Shown here: positions 1 through 8,758 of the stretch, piece by piece
Numbering within the stretch: the first letter of the stretch is position 1
Layout of the letters: the number at the start of each line of letters is the position of its first letter
NCBI GenBank assembly: GCA_038523965.1
Contig: JBCBIX010000001.1
Location: 55,664 to 119,663 of the forward strand
Length of the DNA stretch: 64,000 nt
From: JAJRXG01 sp038523965
GTDB taxonomy: Bacteria > Bacteroidota > Bacteroidia > Chitinophagales > Saprospiraceae
Reading direction: 5' to 3'
Notes under the pieces: model-generated
Databases searched by the model: none
What the model was told of the DNA's origin: nothing
The model's input: the letters and a program-made list of their open reading frames with translations, nothing else
Made by a program: the position numbers and the translations under genes

Positions 1-102
1 CTTGATCTCTACATCTACTACAGTGGCACTGCCCTCCTCTGACTTATTGGTACATGAAGCCATCAGTCCAATAACAGCTGTGAGCAAGATTAGTCTTAGC
101 AT
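1..102 (-). CDS. Lipoprotein, N-terminal fragment (runs off left edge)
   Basis: Reading leftwards from the ATG whose complement lies at 100-102, an open frame begins MLRLILLTAVIGLMASC and continues in frame to the window edge (34 codons). The short positive start, hydrophobic core and LMAS-C lipobox are those of a lipoprotein signal peptide, with lipidation expected on Cys17, so the product should sit in the outer or inner membrane facing the periplasm. A second in-frame ATG at 130-132 would add ten residues, but the shorter form looks more like a signal peptide. The rest of the protein is outside the window, so its function cannot be given. Confidence 0.55.
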   Translation of the reverse strand, partial: MLRLILLTAVIGLMASCTNKSEEGSATVVDVEIK

Positions 103-235
103 GAATTTGATTTCGAATGAGCGTGCAAACATGGTTATTAAAATTGGTGTGGTCAACAGATTATTGGGTCGTAAACAGTCGCAATTGTGACGGCTATCCC
201 ACCAAAAGATCACTTAACAAGGAGTTAAACTCACA

Positions 236-2440
236 TTAGAAAAATGTGTACCCGATCGTGAAGTTGGTATGCCAAGTGCGTGTGTAGGAGTTCCTCCCGT
301 AGCCAAATTGAATCGGCCCCAATGGAGTAGCCACCGCAACTACAGTACCGAAAGATCCAAAATCGATGACCTCATCGCCTGACCTTCGATTAGTCTGAAA
401 CGCCCTTCTTCCTGATAGGAAGTCATATCTGAAACTAAGATATGTTGATGACCATAAGCTAAATCGTAGCTCGCTACCGATCTGAACATATTGATCAAAA
501 TGAAGCTGATGATTCGTTAATCCAAGCATGGTGACGCTGCCCAGATCACGACCCTCGAGGCCACCCACTCTATAGTTGTCGACTAAGCTTCGACTACTCT
601 TGTATCCACCTGCCGCTCTCGTGATCAGTGTAAAAGCCGCAGATGGTGTGTAGTAGGCCGTTCCTTTGAACTGAGCGCTGAGATAATTTTGGTCTTCAGG
701 GATCAGAACAACATCGTCAGTCCGAGGGGCTCCGATACCCTTGGTCATCAAATCATAGCTGATATCGGCTTTAGCCGAAATTCCAGTTGTCGGAAACTGA
801 AGTACATCTATGGTGGAATAAGCTGCATCCACACCCACATTTAGGTCAATTCGATCATACCCACTAAAAGAGGACGCACCATCTGCTACTTGGTCAAGAA
901 TGTGATTCTGAATACCAACATATCCACGAGTGATGACGGAATTGTTTGGTTCATAGCCAATGGCAACTTGACCGTGGATCTTAGTCTCATTAAACTTAGC
1001 ATCTAACTCTTCTCGATTAAAAAGTTCCTGCTCGTATCGATGCGCCTGAACCATAGCGGAAAACAGAAAATTCTTTCGATCACCTAATCGATATTGGTAA
1101 TCCAGCTTGGCGCCGTACAGCTCACTCAGTCTAAAGGTCGAGTAGAGCACAGAAGGTGAGCTCAGCTTATTGCGTAACTCATTAGTTACAACTACGGACG
1201 TCTTCGAAGATGGAAGGTAGTTAGCTGCAAACGAAAATGTATTGACGGATCGAGGTCGTGCATAGAGGTCCAAGATCCGACGACCTCGGGCATCATTTCG
1301 AAAGCCATAGTTGACGTTGTCAAAATGTTTTGTGCCAAAGATCCGGTTGACCCCTGCCTCAATGTCGTCATACGTAGTCGACCCAGTGCGGGCATAACCG
1401 TATTTGAATTTGGCCAATGCATCAAAAGGAGGCTCGACATAGGGAAGTCGAGTCTGCGAAACCACAGCTGCAGCGGGAAGTCTCAATCTATCAGCAGGAC
1501 TTCTTGTGGCTTGTTCCAGAGATAAAATGCTGCTCCAATCAACTTTTGAGGCTGCTTGGTATCCTTCACGGACCAAATCGTCGTAAAGATCGAATCCAAA
1601 GGATGGTAACTCCTTGACATCGGGTTCGATCAAGACATCAACAGCGCGCTTTTGCTCCCGACTATCCAAGATACCCATCATAAACGCTGACTGATTGAGG
1701 ATATCAATTAGAGAGATCAAGTTCTCTCGTTCCTCCAAAATCGATCCTACGTAGACGCCAATAACCACATCAGCGCCCATCTCGATTACCTCTTCGACTG
1801 GAAAATTTCTGATCAATCCTCCATCAACCAACATACGATCATCGATGACAACAGGGCTAAACACAGAAGGAATCGACATACTGGCTCGCACCGCAGTCGC
1901 CAGATGACCATCTTTGAGTACCACAATCTCACCTGTCTCTATATCAACAGCAATACATCTAAACGGGTACGGTAGACTGTCAAAGTCAGTGATCGTGTTA
2001 GTGGCTCTAAACATCCGATTGAGCGTAAGATCCAACTCCTGACTGTTGAAAAATCCCTGAGGTAGTTTTAGCCCATCTTCTGTTAGTTCAAGTGTTAGCG
2101 CGTATCTATTGTGGTAGTCCTTCTCAACGGGAGCGATATCCCTGATATGTACTTGTGTCCTTAGCAGAGCACTCCAGTCCTGAGAGCTGGCCATATCCAG
2201 GATCTCCTGCGCCGACATCCCAGTGGCGTATAGACCACCGATGATGCTACCCATGCTCGTACCTGTGATGTAGTCTACCTGGATATCGTGTTCCTCGAGA
2301 TATTGCAAAACTCCGATGTGGGAGAGTCCATGAGCTGATCCTCCGCTGAGTACTAATCCCACCTTTGGCGAGCTCTGCTGAGCACAGAGTACCACTCCTA
2401 ATAAGAAGCTGGCGATGCTAAGCAGTGATCGAATCTTCAT
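236..2440 (-). CDS. Patatin-like phospholipase with BamA-type beta-barrel (RssA/PlpD-like)
   Basis: The 734-residue product has a signal peptide (MKIRSLLSIASFLLGVVLCAQ) followed by a patatin domain over roughly residues 25-220. The oxyanion-hole glycines (LVLSGGSAHGLSHIGVL), the nucleophile elbow GTSMGS and the catalytic Asp motif DGGLIRNFPVE are all present, so a Ser-Asp dyad lipase is expected. A POTRA-like stretch lies around residues 330-390, and the rest is beta-strand rich and ends in Phe-Phe, as outer-membrane barrels do. This architecture is known as a type Vd autotransporter (PlpD) and is widespread in Bacteroidota. It should be an outer-membrane phospholipase; the substrate is unknown. 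The gene starts 3 bases after the stop of the upstream reductase gene, so the two are probably cotranscribed. Confidence 0.9.
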   Translation of the reverse strand: MKIRSLLSIASFLLGVVLCAQQSSPKVGLVLSGGSAHGLSHIGVLQYLEEHDIQVDYITGTSMGSIIGGLYATGMSAQEILDMASSQDWSALLRTQVHIRDIAPVEKDYHNRYALTLELTEDGLKLPQGFFNSQELDLTLNRMFRATNTITDFDSLPYPFRCIAVDIETGEIVVLKDGHLATAVRASMSIPSVFSPVVIDDRMLVDGGLIRNFPVEEVIEMGADVVIGVYVGSILEERENLISLIDILNQSAFMMGILDSREQKRAVDVLIEPDVKELPSFGFDLYDDLVREGYQAASKVDWSSILSLEQATRSPADRLRLPAAAVVSQTRLPYVEPPFDALAKFKYGYARTGSTTYDDIEAGVNRIFGTKHFDNVNYGFRNDARGRRILDLYARPRSVNTFSFAANYLPSSKTSVVVTNELRNKLSSPSVLYSTFRLSELYGAKLDYQYRLGDRKNFLFSAMVQAHRYEQELFNREELDAKFNETKIHGQVAIGYEPNNSVITRGYVGIQNHILDQVADGASSFSGYDRIDLNVGVDAAYSTIDVLQFPTTGISAKADISYDLMTKGIGAPRTDDVVLIPEDQNYLSAQFKGTAYYTPSAAFTLITRAAGGYKSSRSLVDNYRVGGLEGRDLGSVTMLGLTNHQLHFDQYVQIGSELRFSLWSSTYLSFRYDFLSGRRAFQTNRRSGDEVIDFGSFGTVVAVATPLGPIQFGYGRNSYTRTWHTNFTIGYTFF

Positions 2441-2443
2441 CTG

Positions 2444-3481
2444 TTAAGGAGCAGGATTTGGGATTTCTTCATGCACAGCTTCGATCTCATTAAGGCACTC
2501 TCGTGATAACTCTATGTCGATACTCGAGATATTCTCGGCCAGCTGAGACATGGTGGTAGCTCCGATGATGTTGCTTGTAAGGAATGGTTGCTGGTTCACA
2601 AAGGCAAGTGACATTTGTGCGAGAGACAAATCGTACTTCTCAGCTATGGTGAGATATTTTGCTGTGGCCGAATGACAGTTTGCACCGTTGTATCTGGACA
2701 TTCGTTCATACTTATTGATGCGATCAGTAGGCTTGTCTGTTCCCTTGTGGTACTTACCACTCAATAGACCAAATGCCATCGGGCTATAGGCCAGAAGTCC
2801 AGCATCCTCACGGATCGACATCTCTGCCAAACCCACCTCGTACAGTCGATTCAAAAGACTGTATGGGTTCTGTACGCTAACCATACGAGGGAGTTCGTGC
2901 TTATCGGCAAGATGTAAATAGTGGCTGAGTCCCCAAGGCGTCTCGTTTGACAGGCCGACATATCGAATGTGACCAGCATCTACATGTTTTTGTAATGCTC
3001 TGAGTATCTCTAAGCAATAATCCTCCCACTGGCCGTCATGGCGAGAATACCCCCGTTTACCAAAGAAGTTAGTCTTGCGCGATGGCCAATGCAACTGATA
3101 CAAATCGATGTAGTCGGTCTGCAGCCTGTGTAGACTACCCTCGATAGCCGCATCAAGTGTAGCCGGAGTAAAGTCGGAGTCCGTTCGGATGTGTTTCGTG
3201 AACTCTGCTGGTCCTGCGATCTTCGTCGCCAGAATGAAATCATCTCGACGTCCACGCTTTTTAATCCATGTTCCGATGATGCGTTCAGTACTTCCTTGTG
3301 TCTCGGGCTTCGGTGGTACGGAGTAAAGTTCTGCTGTGTCTATGAAGTTGACTCCTTGATCGAGGCTATAGTCCAGCTGTTCGTGACCTTCTTGCTCATC
3401 GTTCTGCTCGCCCATATTCATGGTCCCTAAACAGATTACACTTACTTCCAGATCAGTGCGACCGAGTTTTCGATATTCCAT
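2444..3481 (-). CDS. tas: Aldo/keto reductase, Tas family
   Basis: This 345-residue cytosolic protein is an NADPH-dependent aldo/keto reductase. It resembles E. coli Tas along its whole length: EYRKLGRTDLEVSVICLGTM at the start, the DTAELYSVPP segment carrying the catalytic Asp and Tyr, the ATKIAG lysine, LHWPSRKTNFFGKRGYS, QNPYSLLNR and the C-terminal IEAVHEEIPNPAP. Tas has about 346 residues, so the length is normal. The true substrate of Tas proteins is poorly known. It is the first gene of a likely two-gene operon with the patatin-BamA gene 3 bases downstream. The assignment is by recall of the family sequence. Confidence 0.9.
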   Translation of the reverse strand: MEYRKLGRTDLEVSVICLGTMNMGEQNDEQEGHEQLDYSLDQGVNFIDTAELYSVPPKPETQGSTERIIGTWIKKRGRRDDFILATKIAGPAEFTKHIRTDSDFTPATLDAAIEGSLHRLQTDYIDLYQLHWPSRKTNFFGKRGYSRHDGQWEDYCLEILRALQKHVDAGHIRYVGLSNETPWGLSHYLHLADKHELPRMVSVQNPYSLLNRLYEVGLAEMSIREDAGLLAYSPMAFGLLSGKYHKGTDKPTDRINKYERMSRYNGANCHSATAKYLTIAEKYDLSLAQMSLAFVNQQPFLTSNIIGATTMSQLAENISSIDIELSRECLNEIEAVHEEIPNPAP

Positions 3482-3527
3482 TGATTTACCTTCTTGATGA
3501 CACCTCTAATGTACATCTGCGCTACGC

Positions 3528-3564
3528 AAAAAAAAGGTGAGCTAATTTTCTTAGCTCACCTTTT
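3528..3564 (-). terminator. Rho-independent terminator of the 1536-residue repeat-protein gene
   Basis: A perfect 14-bp inverted repeat (arms 3532-3545 and 3551-3564, 5-base loop) lies just beyond the stop of the large gene. On the minus strand it is followed by eight T residues (complement of A at 3528-3535). It separates that gene from tas downstream. Confidence 0.9.
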
Positions 3565-3592
3565 GATTCTGGGTCCTTAGATAGATAAAAGA

Positions 3593-6500
3593 CTAAAACG
3601 CCTTCATGAATCTTTCTTCGCTTATCGATACTCCCTCTGATGTTACACGTACGAAGTAGATGCCACTTTCTAATGATGAAATATCCACTGCGTGGTCAAC
3701 ACGTTCGCCAGAGAGTCTAACACTCATCATACGTCGCCCATCAGATCCGAATACCTCGGCTTGGCCATTGATACCACCATTATCAAACCATAGATTAATC
3801 TGATTTGCCGCTGGATTAGGATAGAGTGGTCGATATGCTGATAACTCTTCCTCTGTCACGACGATCCCCTGATCTGATGTTGACTTACTAAAACGTTTAG
3901 CCTTGTCTACATCAATTCTGAAGTCTTCGGTGAACTCAGACATCTCCCCATCAGCACATAATGCTTTAATTCTAAATACAATCACACGATTACTTGGACC
4001 AGAGATGAAAACACGGTTCCGGCGGACAGGAACCTCGACGAACGATCTTGGCTCGTCTTCAAATCCAACCTCAAGTACATAGCTCTCAGCTTCGAAAACG
4101 CGATCCCATTTGATCTGGAATCTATTATTGGAGGTCTCTCGGATACGGACATCGCGTGGTGGATGACAGCCTTCGTCACAGATTCCTCCACCGATTAAGG
4201 TGACATTAATGAAGTCTGGTGTTATGTCTCCGCACTCACCGATCAAAGAGCTAATGGGGTTACCCGCTTGGATAAGTACTGAACCATCGGTACTCCAGCC
4301 ATAGATATGCCGTACTCCTGGAGGTATGGCATCCCACTCATAAAGTCCTCCTTCCGAACGTAATCTCCACTCGATAATAATGTCCTCATCATCAGTGACG
4401 ACGTAGAAATAGAACAGTGAAGAATCTGCATCAGAATCGGCCTCGACCATGAAACTCGCATCACCAGAGCAGAATTCGATCTCGTTCTCTCCATCTGTCG
4501 TTGAGATAGACCCTGCATCGGCACCACAACCACACTCATCCTCTGTTAATAAGTTCACTTGGAGTGGATTAGAAAGTGCAAAACAGCCAATAAGGTCATT
4601 CGCATTAGCTCCTATCTCAGCTCCCGAAAGCTCGCCATCAAAGGTTAGCCCCCACACTAATGCTGTATTTGAACCAATTCCCTCGAGATCAAAAGAGTCT
4701 TCAGTCAAAATTCGGAGGATGTTAGCGTCGCCATCAGTGATTACAACCACATTGTTTTCTCCGGTTGCCCCCTCAACAATAAATGTCAATGAGTCTGGTC
4801 GACCATCATCAGCGCAGATTGTCAAAACTTCATCTGTTGGATAGTTTCCGGCAACAATCTCACATGGAGGAGGACAATCATCACCTGTCTGACGCTCTAC
4901 TTGAATGGCATTCGAAAGTGCAAAACAGCCAGCTAATTGATCAATATTACCTCCGATCATGAGTGTGGTAGAACTGTCTACAGAAGTGATGCTATAGATA
5001 TTGCATATGCCGCTGCCTGCTCCTTCGAGATTGACAATGTTAGAATCGGGCAAGGCCAGAATTTCTCCATCCTCGTCGGTTACCAGAATACGATTTACAG
5101 CTCCAGAGCCTTCGCTTACTACGATAATAAACGTATCCGCATTCCCATCGTCAGCACAGATCGTAAGTGATGTCAGGCTGTCTACTGTAGCGATCGATCC
5201 TCCTTGAATTTCGCAAGGCGGAGGACAGTCATCGCCTGAAACACGAATCAGTCGCAGTGGATTTGATAGATCGAAACAACCTGTTAAATCATTCGCATTG
5301 CTGTCAACCGCCGCACCCATCAAGTCATCCGCAAAACTTAAATGCCAAATCAAACACACTCCTGGGTCTGTATCCTCAAAGTCGAAGACCGATGTATCCC
5401 GAATTTCTAAAATAACTCCAGCAGTATCCGTTAACACAAAGGCAGAATTTGGGCCATCAGCTCCAGTGAGATCTACCGAGACTACATCAGGTATACTGTC
5501 GCCCACACAAATCGTTAACTCTTCTCCACCCCCGGTGTATGCAAGGCTGCCACCATCAACACCGTTGCGAATGATCGTTATCGGATTAGAAAGAGCAAAA
5601 CACCCATCAATATCACTGGCATTGGCGCCGATACTATCACCAGTTAGACCTTCTTCAAAACTGATATGCCATAACAAGTTGGTTCCACTTCCTGTCCCTT
5701 CGAGATCAAACGGAGGTGCAAGAGGTAAAGCAAGGATATCTCCATTGCCATCAGTGAGTAACCAGCCTGCATTGGTACCTACTGCGTTCTCGATAACTAC
5801 GTCAAATGGTCTGAATGTGTCTCCATTATCACATATCGTGAGTAAGTCACCACCTCCAGCTAATGACAGTTCGCCCCCTGATATAGACGTACGATTTACG
5901 GTAATCGCATTACTGAGAGCGAAACATCCACCGATCGAATCGATATTCCCACCGAGAGAAACTCCCGAAATACCAGACTCGAATGCCAGATGATATATGA
6001 AAACAAGGCCTCCTCCAGCATTTTCAAAATCAAATGGAGGAGCAAAAGGGAACGCAAGAATATTTCCATCCTCATCAGTGATCACCCAGGCCATGTTAGA
6101 TGCAGAAGCACCTTCGACCACAACGTCCACGGGATCGTTATTGCCGTCTCCCGCACAAATTTCAACCATATCACCACCACCCACTAAGGAGAGCACACCC
6201 GCTGTGGCCGGGCAAGTCGGTGGCGCCATACAGTCTGGTCCATCGTCGATTCGAGTTACTCGAATTGGATTGGATAGGTCAAAACATCCGCTTAGTCCAG
6301 ACGCAAGGCTATCTATGCCCGCTCCCATCAGATCATCCTCAAAACTCAAGTGCCAGATCAAACAAACCCCTGGACCACGACTATCGAAGTCAAACACATT
6401 CACCGTGTCGATGCTCATGATCATACCATTCGTATCCGTCAGCACCCAGGCACTGTTTGTTCCCATCGCCCCTGTCAACTCTACTTCGACGAGCTCTACG

Positions 6501-8203
6501 GCATCATCTACAACACATATCTCGATCTCCGTTAGGCTATCCTGAGTCACGATCATCCCTCCATCAGCTGTACATGAATCCATCATCGACGTCATACAGT
6601 CTGGACCATTGTCGATTCGAGTTACCCGAATTGGATTGGATAGGTCAAAACATCCGCTTAGTCCAGATGCCAGGCTATCTATGCCCGCTCCCATCAGATC
6701 ATCCTCAAAACTCAAGTGCCAGATCAAACACACTCCAGGACCGCGACTATCGAAGTCAAACACATTCACCGTGTCGATGCTCATGATCATGCCATTCGTA
6801 TCCGTCAGCACCCACGCACTGTTTGTGCCCATCGCTCCAGTTAACTCTACTTCGACGAGCTCTACGGCATCATCTACTACACAAATCTCGATCTCCGTCA
6901 GGCTATCCTGAGTCACGATCATCCCCCCATCAGCTGTACATGAATCCATCACGAACGGCATACAGTCTGGTCCATCGTCGATTCGAGTTACTCGAATTGG
7001 ATTGGATAGGTCAAAACATCCGCTTAGTCCAGTTGCCAGGCTATCTATGCCCGCTCCCATCAGATCATCCTCAAAACTCAAGTGCCAGATCAAACACACT
7101 CCTGGACCACGACTGTCAAAGTCAAATACATTCACCGTGTCGATGCTCATGATCATGCCATTTGTATCCGTCAGCACCCAGGCACTGTTGGTGCCCATCG
7201 CTCCTGTTAACTCTACTTCGACGAGCTCGACCGCATCATCTACAACACATATCTCGATCTCCGTCAGGCTATCCTGAGTCACGATCATCCCCCCATCAGC
7301 TATACATGAATCCATCATCGAAGTCATACAAGACTCACCAATAAGGCGCTCGACTACTATTGCATTTGACAGTTGGAAGCATCCTGACAAGCTATCGATA
7401 TGGCCACCGATTGTAGCGCCATCCAACATATCTCTAAATGCCATGTATCTCACTTCACACGCTCCACCACCTCGACCTTCGAAATCAAAGGTGGGGCCTA
7501 AGGGAAGATCAATAATGACTCCGGTGGAATCCGTAACGATCCATGCTTCTTGAGCAGAAGAGGTCTGCGAGACTTGCACAGTAAATACATCAGATTCACC
7601 GTCGTCCGCGCAAAAACTTAGCGCTGTCTGGCCATCCGAGGTAATCGTGCCGACTGAAACATCACATGAATCAGACATCATATTCATCATACTGCCAGCC
7701 GTACAAATGGATGCCGCTCCGGCGCTATAGTCAGAAGATGCGTCTCCATCACCATCGTATATCAAACTTTGATCAACACCTAATGCTGTGGCTCTATCAC
7801 CATCAGTCCAGATACCCGCATCTACTGCCACGGATTCCCGCGTTGAGCCTCCATGATCGCCCCAAATCACATAGTCGACGATGGTAGAAGTATCATTAAA
7901 GTCGCGCATGTTAAATAGACCCAACTCACCTGCTGAATCGATGGTGATAGTGGCCAACTCAACAACTACTGTGTCCCCTGGTCCCATACCAAATGCCCCA
8001 CAACCTACTTGGAGACCGCCTACGCGCTCATAAGTCGGTCGATCACAAAACCACCAATCAGTTACATCTACTGAGTCAGTTGAGGCATTGACCAATTCTA
8101 CCGATCCAGACGAGCTGATCTCGCTAACCACTATTTGAGCGCCAAGGGGATAGAGCGCTGTTAGAAGCAGAAAATGAAGAAAAAGGAGTGATTTTTTAGT
8201 CAT
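3593..8203 (-). CDS. Giant secreted repeat protein, T9SS type A sorting domain
   Basis: The 1536-residue product starts with a signal peptide ending in LYPLGAQ, followed by a lamin-tail-like segment (VELVNASTDSVDVTDWWFC). About ten tandem copies of a 100-122-residue module fill residues ~180-1350. Each copy runs through an acidic ICADDG-type strand, a W/V-V-x-TD-x-xGxIL strand, an FDFE turn and a closing GCFDLSNPIRV strand. Copies 2-4 are almost identical. A fibronectin-III-like domain follows (about 1365-1450), then a T9SS tail (LYPNPAANQINLWF to the C-terminus). It should be exported by T9SS and anchored or released at the surface. I do not recognise the module; an Ig-like adhesive or structural role is inference. 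The same module occurs twice in the product at 24180-26786. Confidence 0.85.
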   Translation of the reverse strand: MTKKSLLFLHFLLLTALYPLGAQIVVSEISSSGSVELVNASTDSVDVTDWWFCDRPTYERVGGLQVGCGAFGMGPGDTVVVELATITIDSAGELGLFNMRDFNDTSTIVDYVIWGDHGGSTRESVAVDAGIWTDGDRATALGVDQSLIYDGDGDASSDYSAGAASICTAGSMMNMMSDSCDVSVGTITSDGQTALSFCADDGESDVFTVQVSQTSSAQEAWIVTDSTGVIIDLPLGPTFDFEGRGGGACEVRYMAFRDMLDGATIGGHIDSLSGCFQLSNAIVVERLIGESCMTSMMDSCIADGGMIVTQDSLTEIEICVVDDAVELVEVELTGAMGTNSAWVLTDTNGMIMSIDTVNVFDFDSRGPGVCLIWHLSFEDDLMGAGIDSLATGLSGCFDLSNPIRVTRIDDGPDCMPFVMDSCTADGGMIVTQDSLTEIEICVVDDAVELVEVELTGAMGTNSAWVLTDTNGMIMSIDTVNVFDFDSRGPGVCLIWHLSFEDDLMGAGIDSLASGLSGCFDLSNPIRVTRIDNGPDCMTSMMDSCTADGGMIVTQDSLTEIEICVVDDAVELVEVELTGAMGTNSAWVLTDTNGMIMSIDTVNVFDFDSRGPGVCLIWHLSFEDDLMGAGIDSLASGLSGCFDLSNPIRVTRIDDGPDCMAPPTCPATAGVLSLVGGGDMVEICAGDGNNDPVDVVVEGASASNMAWVITDEDGNILAFPFAPPFDFENAGGGLVFIYHLAFESGISGVSLGGNIDSIGGCFALSNAITVNRTSISGGELSLAGGGDLLTICDNGDTFRPFDVVIENAVGTNAGWLLTDGNGDILALPLAPPFDLEGTGSGTNLLWHISFEEGLTGDSIGANASDIDGCFALSNPITIIRNGVDGGSLAYTGGGEELTICVGDSIPDVVSVDLTGADGPNSAFVLTDTAGVILEIRDTSVFDFEDTDPGVCLIWHLSFADDLMGAAVDSNANDLTGCFDLSNPLRLIRVSGDDCPPPCEIQGGSIATVDSLTSLTICADDGNADTFIIVVSEGSGAVNRILVTDEDGEILALPDSNIVNLEGAGSGICNIYSITSVDSSTTLMIGGNIDQLAGCFALSNAIQVERQTGDDCPPPCEIVAGNYPTDEVLTICADDGRPDSLTFIVEGATGENNVVVITDGDANILRILTEDSFDLEGIGSNTALVWGLTFDGELSGAEIGANANDLIGCFALSNPLQVNLLTEDECGCGADAGSISTTDGENEIEFCSGDASFMVEADSDADSSLFYFYVVTDDEDIIIEWRLRSEGGLYEWDAIPPGVRHIYGWSTDGSVLIQAGNPISSLIGECGDITPDFINVTLIGGGICDEGCHPPRDVRIRETSNNRFQIKWDRVFEAESYVLEVGFEDEPRSFVEVPVRRNRVFISGPSNRVIVFRIKALCADGEMSEFTEDFRIDVDKAKRFSKSTSDQGIVVTEEELSAYRPLYPNPAANQINLWFDNGGINGQAEVFGSDGRRMMSVRLSGERVDHAVDISSLESGIYFVRVTSEGVSISEERFMKAF
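6231..7328 (-). repeat. Three tandem 366-bp near-identical units inside the giant gene
   Basis: Units begin at 6231, 6597 and 6963, each with cagtctgg and a period of exactly 366 bases (122 codons), so the frame is preserved. They differ at only scattered positions and encode nearly the same 122 residues (from VTRID back to CTADGGMIVTQDSL). The other modules of the gene are far more divergent. This points to recent duplication or gene conversion. Confidence 0.92.
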
Positions 8204-8223
8204 AGCACATTAAAGGTTTGTTG

Positions 8224-8385
8224 ATGAAATATGTAATACTCATTTGCTTAATCATACATGCACAAGTGATGGACATACCTCTCGAGGTACGCCAAAATCG
8301 GGCGCAAATCATGTTCATGGAAAGGATGGAGAGAGATAAAAACACGGCTAAAGTCGTCCTCTCTCTATTACAAGTATCGAGGTAA
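8224..8385 (+). CDS. Possible 53-residue secreted peptide (doubtful)
   Basis: An ATG-to-TAA frame encodes a peptide beginning MKYVILICLIIHAQVMD. The N-terminus looks like a Bacteroidota signal peptide with cleavage after AQ, leaving a short charged tail. Against it, the ATG is only 20 bases from the divergent start of the giant gene, which leaves no room for separate promoters between them, and a frame this short may arise by chance. It is recorded only as a possibility. Confidence 0.15.
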   Translation: MKYVILICLIIHAQVMDIPLEVRQNRAQIMFMERMERDKNTAKVVLSLLQVSR

Positions 8386-8496
8386 GATAGAGCAAATTAG
8401 TTAGGGATTACCCCAGAGGGACTTATTACATATCGAAAAAAATATAATACGTTTTCTTCCTATGTGTTTTCTCTTACACCTCTGATAATGTGCACG

Positions 8497-8708
8497 TTAC
8501 AAGGTCTTTTGTAAGATATCCGACACCGCTATCGCCACCCCCTAATGTCAGAAATACATTAGGGAATTTGGATATATGTTATTCACAAGCGTTCTTTGAA
8601 CGACGTTTTCATCATTAGATCCACTTTGGTCAATCGTTTCCAAACCTGAGAAAGGTAGAATTGACCAAAAACATCGGAGCGCTTCATTTCTTGGAGCGCT
8701 CTTTTTTT
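8497..8708 (+). ncRNA. Candidate structured RNA or leader ahead of the creatininase gene
   Basis: The gap 8204-8758 holds no convincing gene, but its right half is a chain of inverted repeats. TTACAA/TTGTAA lies at 8497-8514. A 6-bp outer stem at 8516-8521 and 8570-8575 encloses a perfect 9-bp hairpin (CCCTAATGT at 8540-8548, ACATTAGGG at 8556-8564). A 10-bp stem (TTTGGTCAAT at 8625-8634, ATTGACCAAA at 8660-8669) has an inner ACCT/AGGT stem. An intrinsic terminator closes the chain. It could be a free small RNA or an attenuator/riboswitch controlling the gene that starts 50 bases later. It matches no riboswitch consensus that I can recall. Confidence 0.4.
8676..8708 (+). terminator. Intrinsic terminator before the creatininase gene
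   Basis: GAGCGCT (8677-8683) pairs with AGCGCTC (8695-8701), with an 11-base loop, and is followed directly by seven T residues (8702-8708). No certain gene lies immediately upstream on this strand, so it implies an upstream transcript: the candidate RNA at 8497 or an attenuated leader. Confidence 0.65.
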
Positions 8709-8758
8709 GTCAACGACACAGGGAGAATAGCGTTCTTGAATAGCCATTAAGAACCAAG

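Noticed and set aside
5298..7277. Long open frames on the plus strand, including one of 231 codons, opposite the giant repeat gene
   Set aside because: They mirror the repeated composition of the gene on the other strand, recur once per repeat unit, and lack any signal or family feature.
6231..7328. Regular direct repeats that might suggest a CRISPR array
   Set aside because: The unit is 366 bp, in frame, and encodes a secreted protein module; there are no short repeats with unique spacers and no cas genes.
8646..8651. CTGAGA, the core of the TPP riboswitch, within the hairpin-rich region
   Set aside because: The other conserved TPP segments are missing and the downstream genes are not thiamine genes.
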